DNA of 64,000 bases from Pararhizobium sp. (GTDB taxonomy: Bacteria; Pseudomonadota; Alphaproteobacteria; Rhizobiales; Rhizobiaceae): contig CP051237.1 of the NCBI GenBank assembly GCA_017794825.1, forward strand, positions 62,001 to 126,000. Direction: 5' to 3'. Made by a program: the position numbers and the translations under genes. Each line of letters opens with the position of its first letter. The stretch's first letter is position 1. The notes below the pieces were generated by a model. The model made no database searches. It had not been told where the DNA came from and saw only the letters and a program-made list of their open reading frames with translations. Positions 50,824 to 61,008 of the stretch are shown here, piece by piece.

Positions 50824-51404
50824 TGCGCGCCTTTGTCCTGTTCGCACACCCGGTTCCGGAAAGTTTTTCTTCGTTTCTCCATGCCTCGGTCGTCCAGACG
50901 CTGGCGGCGCGCGGATGGGAGATCGACGATTGCGACTTGAACGCTGAGGGTTTCTCGCCGGTTCTCACCACCGAGGAGCGGCGCAACTACCACGAGGAAG
51001 ACATAAACACGGGTCCGGTCGCAGAATATGTGGATCGCCTGCAAGCAGCCGATGCGCTCATACTGGTCTTTCCGGTATGGAATTTCGGCTATCCGGCTAT
51101 CCTGAAAGGTTTCTTCGACCGTGTGTTTCTGCCGGGCGTCTCCTTCAAGCTCGTCAATGACAAGGTGGCGCCTAATCTGACCAATATTCGCAAGCTCGCC
51201 GCCGTCACCACCTATGGCGGAAGCCGGCTTCGAGCCTTTCTTTCCGGAGATCCGCCGCGCAAGGTCGTCACCCGACCACTGCGGTTTGTGATGCATCCGC
51301 AAACCAAAACGCGGTATCTTGCGCTCTATGACATGAATCGCGCGGACGAGCCGAAGCGAAACCGTTTCGTCGAACGCGTGAAGACAGAAATGGAGCGTTT
51401 CTGA
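50823..51404 (+). CDS. NAD(P)H-dependent oxidoreductase, flavodoxin fold (NQO/KefF-like), copy 1
   Basis: This 193-residue protein has the FMN/FAD phosphate loop HPVPESF near residue 9 and the family stretch FPVWNFGYPAILKGFFDRV at about residues 78-96. Such enzymes reduce quinones, flavins or nitro/azo compounds with NAD(P)H. It overlaps the FAD oxidase gene by one base (TGATG). It is clearly related to its downstream neighbour, so the two may form a heterodimer. Confidence 0.9.
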   Translation: MRAFVLFAHPVPESFSSFLHASVVQTLAARGWEIDDCDLNAEGFSPVLTTEERRNYHEEDINTGPVAEYVDRLQAADALILVFPVWNFGYPAILKGFFDRVFLPGVSFKLVNDKVAPNLTNIRKLAAVTTYGGSRLRAFLSGDPPRKVVTRPLRFVMHPQTKTRYLALYDMNRADEPKRNRFVERVKTEMERF

Positions 51405-52013
51405 ATGCATGTACTGGTGGTCTACTGCCACCCGCACGAGGCAAGCTTTACCGCTGCCGTCCGGGATGAGGTGACCGCCTGTCTTGAGCAAACCGGCGCA
51501 GAGACGCGATTGGTCGATCTCTATGCGGAGGCGTTCCAACCGGTGCTGGGAAAAGTCGAATGGTCTGCGTACGAGGACACCGGTTCGAGAAGCGACGACA
51601 TTCTGCGGCATGCGGAACTCCTGAAATGGTGCGACACGCTGATCTTCGTCTACCCGACCTGGTGGTACGGACATCCGGCGATCCTTAAAGGGTGGATGGA
51701 GCGTATTCTCTTGCCCGGCGTTGCCTTCGAGATGCCGGATGGCGGCGACATCAGGCCGATGCTGCGCAACGTACGGAGACTCGGCGTTTTCACGACCTGT
51801 GGCGCCTCGCGCTGGCTGACCTTCGTCGTCGGCGCTCCTGGCCGCAAAACGATATTGCGCGGCATTGGCCTGCTTTGCCACAGCCGCGTGCGAAAGACCT
51901 TTGTCGCACACTACAGAATGGACAGTTCGACCGATGAAAGCCGAAAGCGGCATCTGGCGCGCGTACGCAAAGCCGTCGACAAACTGACATCCAGCAGCGG
52001 AGCAGGACGATGA
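51405..52013 (+). CDS. NAD(P)H-dependent oxidoreductase, flavodoxin fold (NQO/KefF-like), copy 2
   Basis: This 202-residue paralogue has CHPHEASF at residues 8-15 and YPTWWYGHPAILKGWMERI at about 82-100, the classical NQO signature. It begins directly after the stop of copy 1 and overlaps creatininase by 4 nt. Two adjacent reductases of one family are unusual and point to a reduction step, or to a dedicated flavin or quinone cofactor supply, in this pathway. Confidence 0.9.
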   Translation: MHVLVVYCHPHEASFTAAVRDEVTACLEQTGAETRLVDLYAEAFQPVLGKVEWSAYEDTGSRSDDILRHAELLKWCDTLIFVYPTWWYGHPAILKGWMERILLPGVAFEMPDGGDIRPMLRNVRRLGVFTTCGASRWLTFVVGAPGRKTILRGIGLLCHSRVRKTFVAHYRMDSSTDESRKRHLARVRKAVDKLTSSSGAGR

Positions 52014-52819
52014 AAGACCAGCATCTTTGGGCCTCCTACAAGACGACCGAATACCGGAACATCGATCCTCAAAAGACAATCGCGATCCTACCAACGGCGG
52101 CGATCGAGCAGCATGGGCCGCACCTGCCGGTCGGCGTCGATACGATGATCAACCAGGGCATGCTCGAGACGATGAGTGAACGCGCGCCGGAAACGCTCGA
52201 TATCCGTGTGCTTCCGGTTCAGGCGGTCGGCAAATCGAACGAACATCTGCATGCGCCGGGAACGCTGACATTGCCCGCCGAACTGGTGATTGGCATGTGG
52301 ACCGAGATTGGTCTTTCCGTCGCGCGGGCCGGTGTACGAAAGATGGTGATTATAAACTCTCACGGCGGCAATCTCGACATCATCGGCATCGTCGCGCGCG
52401 AACTGCGCGTGCGCGCCGGCATGCTGGTCGCCAAGTGTCAGTGGGGCGGCCTGGGCCATCCGGAAGGCATGTATTCCGATCACGAGCGCGCCTACGGCAT
52501 CCACGGCGGCGATGTCGAAACTTCGCTGATGCTGCATTTCCAGCCTGACCTGGTTGACATGACAAAGGCGGAAAACTTTCGTTCAACCGCAGAAGACATA
52601 GCGCCTCCGGACCGTCTGACGCCGACAGGCCCGACCTCATATGGATGGATCGCATCGGACCTGAATCCGGCCGGCGTGGTGGGCGACGCGTCAGCCGCCA
52701 CGGCACAAAAAGGACAGGCCACCGCCATTCATCAAGCAGACAGCTTCATCGAATATCTACGAGAAATCGAACGTTTCGATATCGAGCGTTTTCCGTTTCC
52801 GCCTGAAAGCAGGCAGTGA
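52010..52819 (+). CDS. Creatininase family protein
   Basis: This 269-residue amidohydrolase has the creatininase metal-site motifs: E33 and H35 (IEQHGPHLP), D44 (VDTMI), H118 (NSHGGN) and E170 (HGGDVETS). Family members open creatinine or act on formamidopyrimidine-type flavin precursors (ArfB), and MftE is a peptidase. A cyclic amide or formamide is therefore the likely bond. It ends the operon and is followed by a 7-bp hairpin. It starts within the stop of the second reductase gene (ATGA). Confidence 0.92.
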   Translation: MKDQHLWASYKTTEYRNIDPQKTIAILPTAAIEQHGPHLPVGVDTMINQGMLETMSERAPETLDIRVLPVQAVGKSNEHLHAPGTLTLPAELVIGMWTEIGLSVARAGVRKMVIINSHGGNLDIIGIVARELRVRAGMLVAKCQWGGLGHPEGMYSDHERAYGIHGGDVETSLMLHFQPDLVDMTKAENFRSTAEDIAPPDRLTPTGPTSYGWIASDLNPAGVVGDASAATAQKGQATAIHQADSFIEYLREIERFDIERFPFPPESRQ

Positions 52820-52836
52820 TGCAGCCACGGTAACAG

Positions 52837-52854
52837 CCTGTTCATCAGAACAGG
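52837..52854 (+). terminator. Hairpin after the creatininase gene
   Basis: CCTGTTC (52837-52843) pairs with GAACAGG (52848-52854) around ATCA, 17 nt after the stop codon. The following bases (ACAAAA) are not a U-run, so termination would be weak or need Rho. Confidence 0.5.
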
Positions 52855-52908
52855 ACAAAATCACCACATGTGATAATCTTGCGGGACTTTTGAGAGCGGG
52901 CCCACGCA

Positions 52909-53346
52909 ATGCTGCATCTTCTTGTCGATTTTCTTTCGGGGATCATCCGTATCCTGGCGGCGGCCTGCATCGTCGCCGGCACAGTGTTCGGATATGCGCA
53001 GGCGCCGGTGATGCAGGTGGAGCCATGGGTCGGCGGCCTGATCGGATTCTCGGCAGGTTTCCTGGCAGCGTCGCTGGGAGGCGGCCTCCTCGCCTGCCTT
53101 ATCCTCATCGAAAATCATTTGCGGGTGCTGGCGGACGCCCAGCGCCGCATAGACAGGGCGACGCCGGCCCCAAAGGCGCGCCACGTGGAGGAAAAACCGG
53201 AGCCGGATCCTGAGCCAGAAGCAAAGACGACCGACTACGCAACCTACCGTAAGCAATACGCCTTCCAGCCACGACCGCCAGCTGACGCCGCGACAGAGAC
53301 GCCAAAGGCGGAAACCGAAATTCCCAAAAAAGCGGACACGAAATAG
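52909..53346 (+). CDS. Hypothetical membrane protein
   Basis: This 145-residue protein has two hydrophobic segments (about residues 5-30 and 40-66) joined by a short Pro/Glu loop, then a charged tail of about 80 residues rich in Pro, Glu, Lys and Ala. The tail is probably cytoplasmic. No family is recognised. It stands alone, convergent with the MerR gene. Confidence 0.75.
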   Translation: MLHLLVDFLSGIIRILAAACIVAGTVFGYAQAPVMQVEPWVGGLIGFSAGFLAASLGGGLLACLILIENHLRVLADAQRRIDRATPAPKARHVEEKPEPDPEPEAKTTDYATYRKQYAFQPRPPADAATETPKAETEIPKKADTK

Positions 53347-53401
53347 GATAGGCGCGACTGGTTACGCAGTACATCATGCGTGCGCAAGAGGAGACTTTCG
53401 C

Positions 53402-53947
53402 CTACCGGGCCTGATCCAGGATTCGCTTGCACTCCAGCAGTTCGTACAGGGTTTCCTGCAACAATGCCTTGTCATCCGACGCAAGGTCGGGATCTCCATT
53501 GTTGTCGCCTTCCTTGCCGCCGCCGAAACCGAATAGTCGCTTGCCCTTCGGAACCCGCGCCTGGCCTACCAGCCGGTCATCCTCGAAACCCGTATCGTCG
53601 CGGGTCTTCGGCGCTTCTTCGGGTTCCTGGGTCTGTGTCTTGTCGAAGGCGGATAGAGCCTCAGCCGCGGTAACCTCTCCAGCGCCGATTGAAATCGCAA
53701 AGCGGGATCCGTTCTGCTTGAGCAGCTTCTGCACGCCCTTGATCGTGAAACCCTGATCATAGAGGAGATGACGAATGCCCTTGAGAAGCTCGACATCGTC
53801 CGGACGATAGTAGCGTCGACCGCCGCCGCGCTTCATGGGCTTGATCTGGTTGAAACGTGTCTCCCAGAAGCGAAGGACATGCTGCGGCAAATCCAGCTCG
53901 TCTGCGACTTCGCTGATGGTTCGAAAAGCGTCAGGGCTCTTGTCCAT
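53402..53947 (-). CDS. MerR family transcriptional regulator
   Basis: This 181-residue protein begins with a MerR-type winged helix ([25 protein letters not shown], about residues 8-75, with [17 protein letters not shown]), followed by a variable acidic, Gly-rich region and a short helix. It lacks the Cys residues of metal-sensing MerR proteins. The start at MDKSPD has AGGAGGACGG upstream; an in-frame extension reaches to near ihfA without a ribosome site. A MerR gene directly after ihfA is a recurring feature of rhizobial genomes. The target is unknown. Confidence 0.9.
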   Translation of the reverse strand: MDKSPDAFRTISEVADELDLPQHVLRFWETRFNQIKPMKRGGGRRYYRPDDVELLKGIRHLLYDQGFTIKGVQKLLKQNGSRFAISIGAGEVTAAEALSAFDKTQTQEPEEAPKTRDDTGFEDDRLVGQARVPKGKRLFGFGGGKEGDNNGDPDLASDDKALLQETLYELLECKRILDQAR

Positions 53948-54095
53948 TAAACCGTCCTCCTGTTTGGTCACGGTCGTCGACGCGCGCGCTGCTGACAGCC
54001 AAATGAAACCGGAGCGCGGGCCGACTCGGCTTACGCTGATTGCACCGCTAAATTGTGGATTTTTCAAGTTAAAAGAACGTAATCCGCTCCGGGCC

Positions 54096-54419
54096 TTAGC
54101 CCTGGCCGTTCTTCTTGCGCTTCAGGTGCGCGTCGAGAACCCGCTGCTTGAGCACATTCGATGCCTTGAACGTCATGACCCGGCGCGGCGAGATAGGCAC
54201 TTCCTCGCCTGTTTTCGGATTGCGGCCAATCCGCTCGTTCTTGTCCCGGATCTGGAAGGTGGCAAAGGAAGACAGCTTGACGCTTTCGCCCCTGACGATG
54301 GCGTTACAAATCTCGTCGATAACCAATTCGACAAGAGACGCGGACTCTGTTCGCGACAGTCCAACCTTTCGGAACACTGCTTCCGCAAGATCCGCCCTGG
54401 TGACCGTTTTCCCGCTCAT
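54096..54419 (-). CDS. ihfA: Integration host factor subunit alpha
   Basis: This 107-residue DNA-bending protein has the HU/IHF opening ([28 protein letters not shown]) and the beta-arm signature [25 protein letters not shown], including the Pro that intercalates into DNA. It works with IhfB in nucleoid organisation, recombination and sigma-54 promoter activation. It lies downstream of fabH (143 nt apart), in the plsX-fabH-ihfA order shared by many bacteria. Confidence 0.97.
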   Translation of the reverse strand: MSGKTVTRADLAEAVFRKVGLSRTESASLVELVIDEICNAIVRGESVKLSSFATFQIRDKNERIGRNPKTGEEVPISPRRVMTFKASNVLKQRVLDAHLKRKKNGQG

Positions 54420-54562
54420 TTATGTTTCGCCGTCCCCGAATGCTTATCAAATAATTATTTTGCAGCGCTTAGACACTATTGACGTATTCTGAACCGGTCA
54501 AGCCGTGATTTTTCTCGCCAGCAACCGAAAAGGGTTGCAAAACATCAAATTACGGTGGTCGC

Positions 54563-55534
54563 CTACCAGCGAACCAACACGGCGCCCCAGGTGAATCCGC
54601 CGCCCATCGCTTCAAGGAGCACGACGTCGCCCTGCTTGATCTGTCCCGCATCCAGCGCGTCGCACAGCGCCAGAGGAATCGACGCCGCCGAGGTATTTCC
54701 ATACCTATCAACGGTAATGACGACCTTGGCGGGATCGATGCCGAGCTTTCGCGCCGAAGCGTCGATAATGCGTTTGTTGGCCTGATGCGGTACGAACCAG
54801 TCGATATCGTCGGCGTCCATGCCTGTTGCTTCGAAGACGGACTCGATCACATCGGTAATCATCCCGACAGCATGTTTGAACACTTCCCGGCCCTGCATCC
54901 GCAGATGCCCGACCGTCTGGGTCGATGACGGACCTCCGTCGACATAGAGCTTATTCTTGTGGCATCCGTCGGATCGCAGCTTGCTTGCAAGCACGCCCCG
55001 ATCGTCAAGCGTTCCGGCGGATTCGACCGCCTCCACCACCAGGGCTCCTGCGCCGTCCCCGAACAGCACGCAGGTGGTGCGATCCGTCCAGTCGAGAAGT
55101 CGCGAGAACGTTTCGGCGCCGATCACCAGCGCGCGCCTGGCGAGACCTGTGCGCAGGTAGGCGTCGGCCGTCGTCAGGGCGAAAACGAAGCCCGAACACA
55201 CGGCTTGCACGTCGAAAGCGGCGCCCTGTGTAATCCCGAGGCGATGCTGGATGTCGACGGCCGCGGCCGGAAAGGTGTTGTCAGGCGTCGATGTCGCAAC
55301 AATGATCAGATCGATGTCCTGCGGCTTGAGACCGGCGTTTTCAAGCGCAGCCCGCGCAGCGCCAGCGCCCAGAGAACAGGTTGTTTCGCCCTCGCCCGCG
55401 ACATAACGCTGGCTGATGCCCGTGCGTTGGACAATCCATTCGTCCGACGTCTCAACGAGGCTTTCCAGATCCTTGTTGGTCACGACCTTTTCGGGAAGGC
55501 ACGACCCGTAACCCCGCACCACTGTTCGGATCAT
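54563..55534 (-). CDS. fabH: Beta-ketoacyl-ACP synthase III
   Basis: This 323-residue enzyme starts fatty acid synthesis by condensing acetyl-CoA with malonyl-ACP. The catalytic Cys113 lies in VQAVCSGF, and the His and Asn of the triad are in FVPHQAN and GNTSAAS near residues 249 and 279, close to E. coli positions 112, 244 and 274. It starts 2 nt after plsX, so the pair is co-translated. Confidence 0.97.
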   Translation of the reverse strand: MIRTVVRGYGSCLPEKVVTNKDLESLVETSDEWIVQRTGISQRYVAGEGETTCSLGAGAARAALENAGLKPQDIDLIIVATSTPDNTFPAAAVDIQHRLGITQGAAFDVQAVCSGFVFALTTADAYLRTGLARRALVIGAETFSRLLDWTDRTTCVLFGDGAGALVVEAVESAGTLDDRGVLASKLRSDGCHKNKLYVDGGPSSTQTVGHLRMQGREVFKHAVGMITDVIESVFEATGMDADDIDWFVPHQANKRIIDASARKLGIDPAKVVITVDRYGNTSAASIPLALCDALDAGQIKQGDVVLLEAMGGGFTWGAVLVRW

Positions 55535-55536
55535 CT

Positions 55537-56592
55537 TTACCCCTGACTCACTGCCGGCTGCACGCTGCCAATCGTCTGTTTCGCGTGATAGAGTTTCAGA
55601 TCATTCTCGATCTTCGATATAAGATCATTTCTCGCCATGTCGTGCGCCACATCAACGGCAGCGGCAAATCCGTCCGCATCCGTCCCGCCGTGACTCTTGA
55701 TGACGATTCCATTGAGTCCCAGAAAAACTCCGCCATTGACCCGGCGCGGGTCCATTTTCTCGCGAAGCCTGTCGAAAGCGCTTTTTGCCAGAACATAGCC
55801 GAGACGGGCAAGGATCGTTCGACCCATGGCGGCGCGCAGATACTCCGCGATCTGCCGGGCCGTGCCTTCCGCGGTCTTGAGCGCAATATTGCCCGCAAAG
55901 CCTTCGGTAACGACAACATCGACCGTTCCCTTGCCGAGATCGTCTCCCTCGACGAAGCCGTGATAATTCATGCCCGGAAGCTCACTCGCCTTGAGGATGC
56001 GACCAGCTTCCTTGACCTCTTCCAATCCCTTGACCTCCTCGACGCCGACATTGAGCAGCCCCACGGACGGCCTGTCGATCTCGAAAAGCGCGCGCGCCAT
56101 GGCGGCTCCCATCATGGAATAGTCCGTCAGTTGCTGGGCATCCGCGCCCACCGTCGCGCCGACGTCGAGCACGATGCTCTCGCCGCGCAGAGTTGGCCAG
56201 ATAGCGGCGATCGCCGGACGTTCGATATTCGCCATGGTTCTGAGGCAAAATCTGGACATCGCCATTAGCGCGCCGGTGTTTCCGGCAGACACGCAGACAT
56301 TCGCCTCGCCGTTCTTGACCGCCTCGATGCTGCGCCACATGGAGGAGCGCCAGCGTCCCTGACGCAGCGCCTTACTGGGCTTGTCGTCCATACGCACCGA
56401 GATGTCGCAGTGATGAAACGTGCTGGCTGCCGCAAGCTTGGGGTGCGCGGCGATCAGCGCCGTGCACTTGTCCTCCTCGCCATACAGGAGAAATTTCAAT
56501 TCGGGATGCCGGTCCAGTGACTTCGCCAGACCCGGTATAGCTACCTCCGGCCCGAAATCACCGCCCATCACGTCCACGGAAATGGTGATCAA
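55537..56592 (-). CDS. plsX: Phosphate acyltransferase PlsX
   Basis: This 351-residue peripheral membrane enzyme converts acyl-ACP to acyl-phosphate for phospholipid synthesis. The N-terminus ([18 protein letters not shown]) and [15 protein letters not shown] are hallmarks. The length is standard. Its promoter must lie in the 215 nt between it and the DUF177 gene. It is co-transcribed with fabH. Confidence 0.97.
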   Translation of the reverse strand: MITISVDVMGGDFGPEVAIPGLAKSLDRHPELKFLLYGEEDKCTALIAAHPKLAAASTFHHCDISVRMDDKPSKALRQGRWRSSMWRSIEAVKNGEANVCVSAGNTGALMAMSRFCLRTMANIERPAIAAIWPTLRGESIVLDVGATVGADAQQLTDYSMMGAAMARALFEIDRPSVGLLNVGVEEVKGLEEVKEAGRILKASELPGMNYHGFVEGDDLGKGTVDVVVTEGFAGNIALKTAEGTARQIAEYLRAAMGRTILARLGYVLAKSAFDRLREKMDPRRVNGGVFLGLNGIVIKSHGGTDADGFAAAVDVAHDMARNDLISKIENDLKLYHAKQTIGSVQPAVSQG

Positions 56593-56807
56593 ACTAGATT
56601 TTCCCTCTTATTCTTTTTCTGATTGCGGCAATCCAGTTCTGACGCCATATCCGGACAGTATTCGGGTCTTGATGCGCATGATCTGTTACTGAAGCTTTTC
56701 ACAGGGCGCCATAAATAGACTCTTTCCAAGTTGATACAACCGGTTTGTCGTGTTTTTCCGGCATTTCCGCCGTCTGTCGAAGCGAAATTGCACAGACGCC
56801 AAGCGCC

Positions 56808-57365
56808 CTACTGTTTCGTTCCACTCCAGCCCTTCAATCCTGCAAAGGGTGAAACCTTCTCAGGCTCGTTACGGACCTCATCGGAAGGAGGCGTGAAAGC
56901 CGCGCCCTCTTTACGCGGATAAGGGTTCATTGCCAACACTATAAACTCCTCGCATATGGCGGCGATATCGAGGCTGTCCCCGGTGAAAGTCTCGGGCATG
57001 TCCGGCCCTTCAGCATCGACCACCATCTCTCCCGTTTCGTGCGTATCCACACGGGCGAGCCTGGAGCCCTCCGGCACGAACAACGCCTCCACCTCCTCCT
57101 CTATCGTCTCGCGAACCGGCTCCAGCGTCACGACGCAGTTCTGTATCAGAGACGCCTTGACCCTGCCCTTTACACGCACGCCGTCGCGCTTCCATCGCGA
57201 CAGGTCAAAGTCGCCCTCGACCGATTCCACGGCAGGAATATTCCACCGCCGCGCCAACGCCTTCCGCTGTCGTTCGTCCGCCTCGACGTGAGCCGTCACC
57301 GGATTTTTGGATATATGACCGACATTGACCGGCCAGGAGAATGTTTCGGACTTCTTCTCAGACAT
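56808..57365 (-). CDS. DUF177 (YceD) family protein
   Basis: This 185-residue protein belongs to the DUF177/YceD family that supports 23S rRNA accumulation in plants and bacteria. It has NCVVTLEPVRETIEEE in place of the usual Cys-rich turn, and the C-terminal FAGLKGW. In most bacteria it sits next to rpmF-plsX; here rpmF is absent from the immediate neighbourhood. It follows the cytochrome c chaperone gene by 16 nt. Confidence 0.9.
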   Translation of the reverse strand: MSEKKSETFSWPVNVGHISKNPVTAHVEADERQRKALARRWNIPAVESVEGDFDLSRWKRDGVRVKGRVKASLIQNCVVTLEPVRETIEEEVEALFVPEGSRLARVDTHETGEMVVDAEGPDMPETFTGDSLDIAAICEEFIVLAMNPYPRKEGAAFTPPSDEVRNEPEKVSPFAGLKGWSGTKQ

Positions 57366-57381
57366 TTGCGACCGTTTCCTG

Positions 57382-57939
57382 TTAAACCGATTCAGCCGGG
57401 CGCCGCAGAATTTCTCCAGACAGAATGCCCGCCTCTTCGCGACCGGATAATTCCCTGTCGAGACGCAGAACCGCTTCCGCCAGCATGCTCATGCCGGTAT
57501 CCGGCTCCGCCGCGGCGTCGCCCGACATGCCAGGATGGATATTGCGCCTCAACGCCTCAGCCAGCACTGATGCGTCTCCTGCATCCAGCGCAGCCCCGTA
57601 GGCTTCCGCGCGTCCATAGAACATGCGGGCAAGCTTCTTCATCCGTTTCGGCACACTGTTGTCGCCAACGCCAAGCTCCCTGATCGAATGGTCGATCTCG
57701 GCGAAGAAGCTGTCAACCACGTCCTGCGCCAGTTGCTGAACGGGCGACGAAGCTCGACCGGTGCGGCGCAGAAAGAGAATCATCATGACGCTGATCATCT
57801 CGAATCGACCCATGACAGTATCCGGGACATTCATGTCCACATAGTAGTGCGGATCACGCGCTGCTGCGGTCAGTTGACCATAGATTGAACGGACGATTTC
57901 CCGATTTTTCCTGTTTCTGCTAAAATAGCCAAATATCAT
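57382..57939 (-). CDS. Ubiquinol-cytochrome c chaperone family protein (CBP3-like)
   Basis: This 185-residue protein matches the bacterial counterpart of the mitochondrial bc1-complex assembly factor CBP3. The YGQLTAAARDPHYYVDMNVPDTVMGRFEMISV stretch and the QDVVDSFFAEIDHSIRELGVGD region are typical of the family. It probably helps assemble respiratory complex III at the membrane. The Met at MIFGYFSRN was chosen as start because AAGG lies upstream; earlier Met codons have no ribosome site. It is divergent from bamE. Confidence 0.9.
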   Translation of the reverse strand: MIFGYFSRNRKNREIVRSIYGQLTAAARDPHYYVDMNVPDTVMGRFEMISVMMILFLRRTGRASSPVQQLAQDVVDSFFAEIDHSIRELGVGDNSVPKRMKKLARMFYGRAEAYGAALDAGDASVLAEALRRNIHPGMSGDAAAEPDTGMSMLAEAVLRLDRELSGREEAGILSGEILRRPAESV

Positions 57940-58075
57940 GTGTTTGCCTTTGCACGCCATAATTTCGGCGCTGGATTGCTGCAAAGCATGAGGCGCGTTC
58001 ATAATGGCCTGTTGCATCGCTTGCGATCGTGGTTTACCGAAGCATTCGGGAAAAGCAACTCGGCCAGACTGTCAG

Positions 58076-58594
58076 ATGGAGATGCTGTTGACACGGCGTG
58101 TTTTCAACCGAACGAAGGAATATTTTTACGGCACGACCATTGCCGTCGGACTTTCGGCCGTGGTCCTTTCGGGCTGCTCGATGACCGAAGAACTGACGCA
58201 TGGCTACGTTCTGGAGGAACAGACCCTGGAACTCGTGCCTCCCGGCTCAAGCAAGGAGCAGGTCCTTCTGTCGCTGGGCACCCCGACCGTTGAGGGCGAC
58301 TACGGAGGCGAGGCCTATTACTACATCTCGCAGAAAAAGGTCAAACGGGCCGAATTTCTAAAGCCCCGTCTGGTAGACCAGTCCATTCTGGCGGTTTATT
58401 TCAACGAGGAAGACGAGACCGTGACCCGGCTTGCAAACTACACGCTCGAGGACGGTAAAGTGTTCGACACGATCAGCCGCACTACGCCGACAGGCGGTTT
58501 GGAAGAGACCTTCCTGACGCGTGTGCTCTCCTCTGTCAGCGGCGGCGGCAAGGCGGCTGCGACAAGCGGGCTGTTTGGCGGAAACCAGCAGTAA
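58076..58594 (+). CDS. bamE: Outer membrane assembly lipoprotein BamE/OmlA
   Basis: This 172-residue lipoprotein has a signal ending in the lipobox LSGC and the BamE core (LELVPPGSSKEQVLLSLGTPTVEGDYGGEAYYYISQKK). It stabilises the BAM complex that inserts beta-barrel proteins. The start is uncertain by two codons (ATG at 58076 or 58082; GGAG lies between them). The C-terminal SSVSGGGKAAATSGLFGGNQQ is an alphaproteobacterial extension. A strong terminator separates it from hppA. Confidence 0.93.
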   Translation: MEMLLTRRVFNRTKEYFYGTTIAVGLSAVVLSGCSMTEELTHGYVLEEQTLELVPPGSSKEQVLLSLGTPTVEGDYGGEAYYYISQKKVKRAEFLKPRLVDQSILAVYFNEEDETVTRLANYTLEDGKVFDTISRTTPTGGLEETFLTRVLSSVSGGGKAAATSGLFGGNQQ

Positions 58595-58640
58595 TTTCGA
58601 GACGGTCGGTCAGGCGATCGCCGGACCTTCGAAAAACACA

Positions 58641-58675
58641 AAACCCGCAGCTCTTTCGAGCCGCGGGTTTTTCTT
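58641..58675. terminator. Bidirectional terminator between bamE and hppA
   Basis: AAACCCGC-A-GCTC (58641-58653) pairs with GAGC-C-GCGGGTTT (58658-58670) around TTTC, followed by TTCTTTG on the plus strand and preceded by an A-rich stretch that gives U residues on the minus strand. It can end transcripts from both convergent genes. Confidence 0.9.
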
Positions 58676-58699
58676 TGCGTATGGTGCGTTTGCTTTCGA

Positions 58700-60838
58700 T
58701 CACATGCCGGAGTGGGCAAGGATCGCAAGTAGCAGTAGAGCCATGATGTTGGTGATCTTGATCGCCGGATTGACGGCGGGACCGGCGGTGTCCTTGTAGG
58801 GGTCGCCAACCGTATCACCCGTCACCGACGCCTTGTGGGCCTCACTGCCCTTCTCGTGCCTGACGCCGTCGGAGTCGACGAAGCCGTCCTCGAAGGATTT
58901 CTTGGCGTTGTCCCAAGCGCCACCGCCGGACGTCATCGAGATAGCGACGAAAAGTCCGTTGACGATCACACCGAGCAGTGAGGCGCCGAGTGCGGCGAAA
59001 GCGGAAGCTTTCGAACCCGAAATCAGCAATACGCCGAAATAGACCACAAGCGGTGCAAGCACCGGCAGCAGCGAAGGTATGATCATTTCCTTGATCGCCG
59101 ATCTGGTCAGTATATCGACCGCCCGCGCATAGTCAGGGCGTTCGGTGCCTTCCAGAATGCCCGGCTTCTCACGGAACTGACGACGCACTTCCTGCACGAC
59201 GGTGCCGCCGGCGCGACCCACTGCAGTCATGGCGATGCCGCCGAACAGATACGGAATCAGACCCCCGAAGATCAGACCGGCCACAACATAAGGATTGGAC
59301 AGGCTGAAGGAGATAGTCCCGACATCCGCGAAGTACGGGAACGACGCTGAATTGTTCACGAAGAACTCGAGGTCGTTCGAATAGGCCGCGAACAGCACCA
59401 GCGCGCCAAGTCCGGCCGAACCGATGGCATAGCCCTTGGTCACGGCTTTCGTGGTGTTGCCGACCGCGTCGAGCGCGTCCGTCGATTTGCGGACTTCGGA
59501 CGGCAGCCCGGACATTTCGGCGATGCCGCCGGCATTGTCGGTCACCGGACCGAAGGCGTCGAGCGCAACGATCATGCCGGCGATGCCGAGCATTGCGGTC
59601 ACCGCGATGCCGGTGCCGAAAAGCCCGCCAAGCTGATAGGTGGCGATGATGCCGGCGATGATCACGATGGCCGGCAGCGCCGTCGCCTCCAAGGAGACTG
59701 CGAGGCCCTGGATGACGTTGGTGCCGTGACCGGTGACGGACGCCTGGGAAATCGAATTCACCGGACGCTTGTTCGTTCCAGTGTAGTATTCGGTGATCCA
59801 GACAATCAGACCGGTCACGATGAGGCCCACGATGCCGCAGACGAAAAGATCGAATCCGGTGAACGTCGCCTCGCCAACCTGCTCCCAGCCGATGGTGAGC
59901 TGGGTTGCGATTGCAAGTCCGACGATCGAAAGAGCGCCCGTCACGAACAGTCCCTTGTAAAGGGCTCCCATGATCGAGCCGTTCGATCCCAGACGAACAA
60001 AGAATACGCCCACTATCGAAGTGATGATGCAGGTGCCGCAGATCGCCAGCGGATAGATCATGATGTCCGCGAGCACCGCTGAACCGGCGAAGAAGATTGC
60101 GCCGAGCACCATGGTCGCCACGACCGAAACCGCATAGGTCTCGAAGAGGTCGGCGGCCATGCCGGCACAGTCTCCGACATTGTCTCCGACATTGTCGGCG
60201 ATGGTGGCGGGATTGCGGGGATCGTCTTCCGGAATTCCCGCTTCGACCTTGCCGACGAGGTCGCCGCCGACGTCGGCGCCCTTGGTGAAGATGCCGCCGC
60301 CGAGACGCGCAAAGATCGAAATCAGTGAAGCGCCGAAACCGAGCGCTACCAGCGAATCGATCACCGTGCGATCGCCGATGGCGAAACCGGCAATGTAGGT
60401 CAGGTAATAGTAGTATATCGCTACGCCGAGCAGCGCGAGACCAGCCACCAGCATTCCGGTGATGGCGCCCGATTTGAAGGCGATATCAAGACCTTCTGCA
60501 AGGCTGTTGGAGGCCGCCTGTGCGGTTCGCACATTGGCGCGGACCGACACATGCATGCCGATAAAGCCCGCGGCTCCGGACAGAACGGCGCCGATCAGGA
60601 AGCCGATTGCCGCGTATCCTGACAACAGAATCCACGCTATGATGAAGACGACGACCCCCACGATCGCAATCGTCGTATACTGACGGGCGAGATAGGCTTG
60701 CGCGCCTTCCCTGATTGCGCCGGCGATTTCCTGCATGCGCGCGTTGCCTTGGTCCGCGGCCAGAACCGACCGCGTCGCCCAGATGGCGAACACGATCGAA
60801 AGCAGACCACAGGCGATGACGGCCAATAGTAGTGTCAA
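58700..60838 (-). CDS. hppA: K+-independent membrane-bound pyrophosphatase (proton pump)
   Basis: This 712-residue membrane enzyme hydrolyses pyrophosphate and pumps protons across the inner membrane. The active-site signatures [20 protein letters not shown] and [13 protein letters not shown] are present. The residue that decides potassium dependence is Lys in [10 protein letters not shown] (potassium-dependent forms have Ala), so activity should not need K+. There is no ATG: the start is a TTG. The TTG at 60838 has GGAGG 8 nt upstream; a TTG two codons earlier is only 2 nt from it. Sixteen transmembrane helices are expected for the family. Confidence 0.95.
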   Translation of the reverse strand: MTLLLAVIACGLLSIVFAIWATRSVLAADQGNARMQEIAGAIREGAQAYLARQYTTIAIVGVVVFIIAWILLSGYAAIGFLIGAVLSGAAGFIGMHVSVRANVRTAQAASNSLAEGLDIAFKSGAITGMLVAGLALLGVAIYYYYLTYIAGFAIGDRTVIDSLVALGFGASLISIFARLGGGIFTKGADVGGDLVGKVEAGIPEDDPRNPATIADNVGDNVGDCAGMAADLFETYAVSVVATMVLGAIFFAGSAVLADIMIYPLAICGTCIITSIVGVFFVRLGSNGSIMGALYKGLFVTGALSIVGLAIATQLTIGWEQVGEATFTGFDLFVCGIVGLIVTGLIVWITEYYTGTNKRPVNSISQASVTGHGTNVIQGLAVSLEATALPAIVIIAGIIATYQLGGLFGTGIAVTAMLGIAGMIVALDAFGPVTDNAGGIAEMSGLPSEVRKSTDALDAVGNTTKAVTKGYAIGSAGLGALVLFAAYSNDLEFFVNNSASFPYFADVGTISFSLSNPYVVAGLIFGGLIPYLFGGIAMTAVGRAGGTVVQEVRRQFREKPGILEGTERPDYARAVDILTRSAIKEMIIPSLLPVLAPLVVYFGVLLISGSKASAFAALGASLLGVIVNGLFVAISMTSGGGAWDNAKKSFEDGFVDSDGVRHEKGSEAHKASVTGDTVGDPYKDTAGPAVNPAIKITNIMALLLLAILAHSGM

Positions 60839-61008
60839 TGCCAATTCCTCCAGTTTGCCGGCTCAAACTCCCTCCGGCAGTTGAATCAGACGGCCGGATG
60901 ACAAATGGTAGCGGGCCGCTCTATCGCGCGGATGTTTGGCAACAGCGTACGCGGTCGTCAAGCTTTCTGTAGCGAATCTCTCTCGCTTTCCGCCAAAAGA
61001 CGCAGATA

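Noticed and set aside
47242..52094. Long minus-strand open frames opposite the ABC permease and reductase genes (412 and 432 codons)
   Set aside because: They are antisense shadows of conserved proteins, with low-complexity charged translations.
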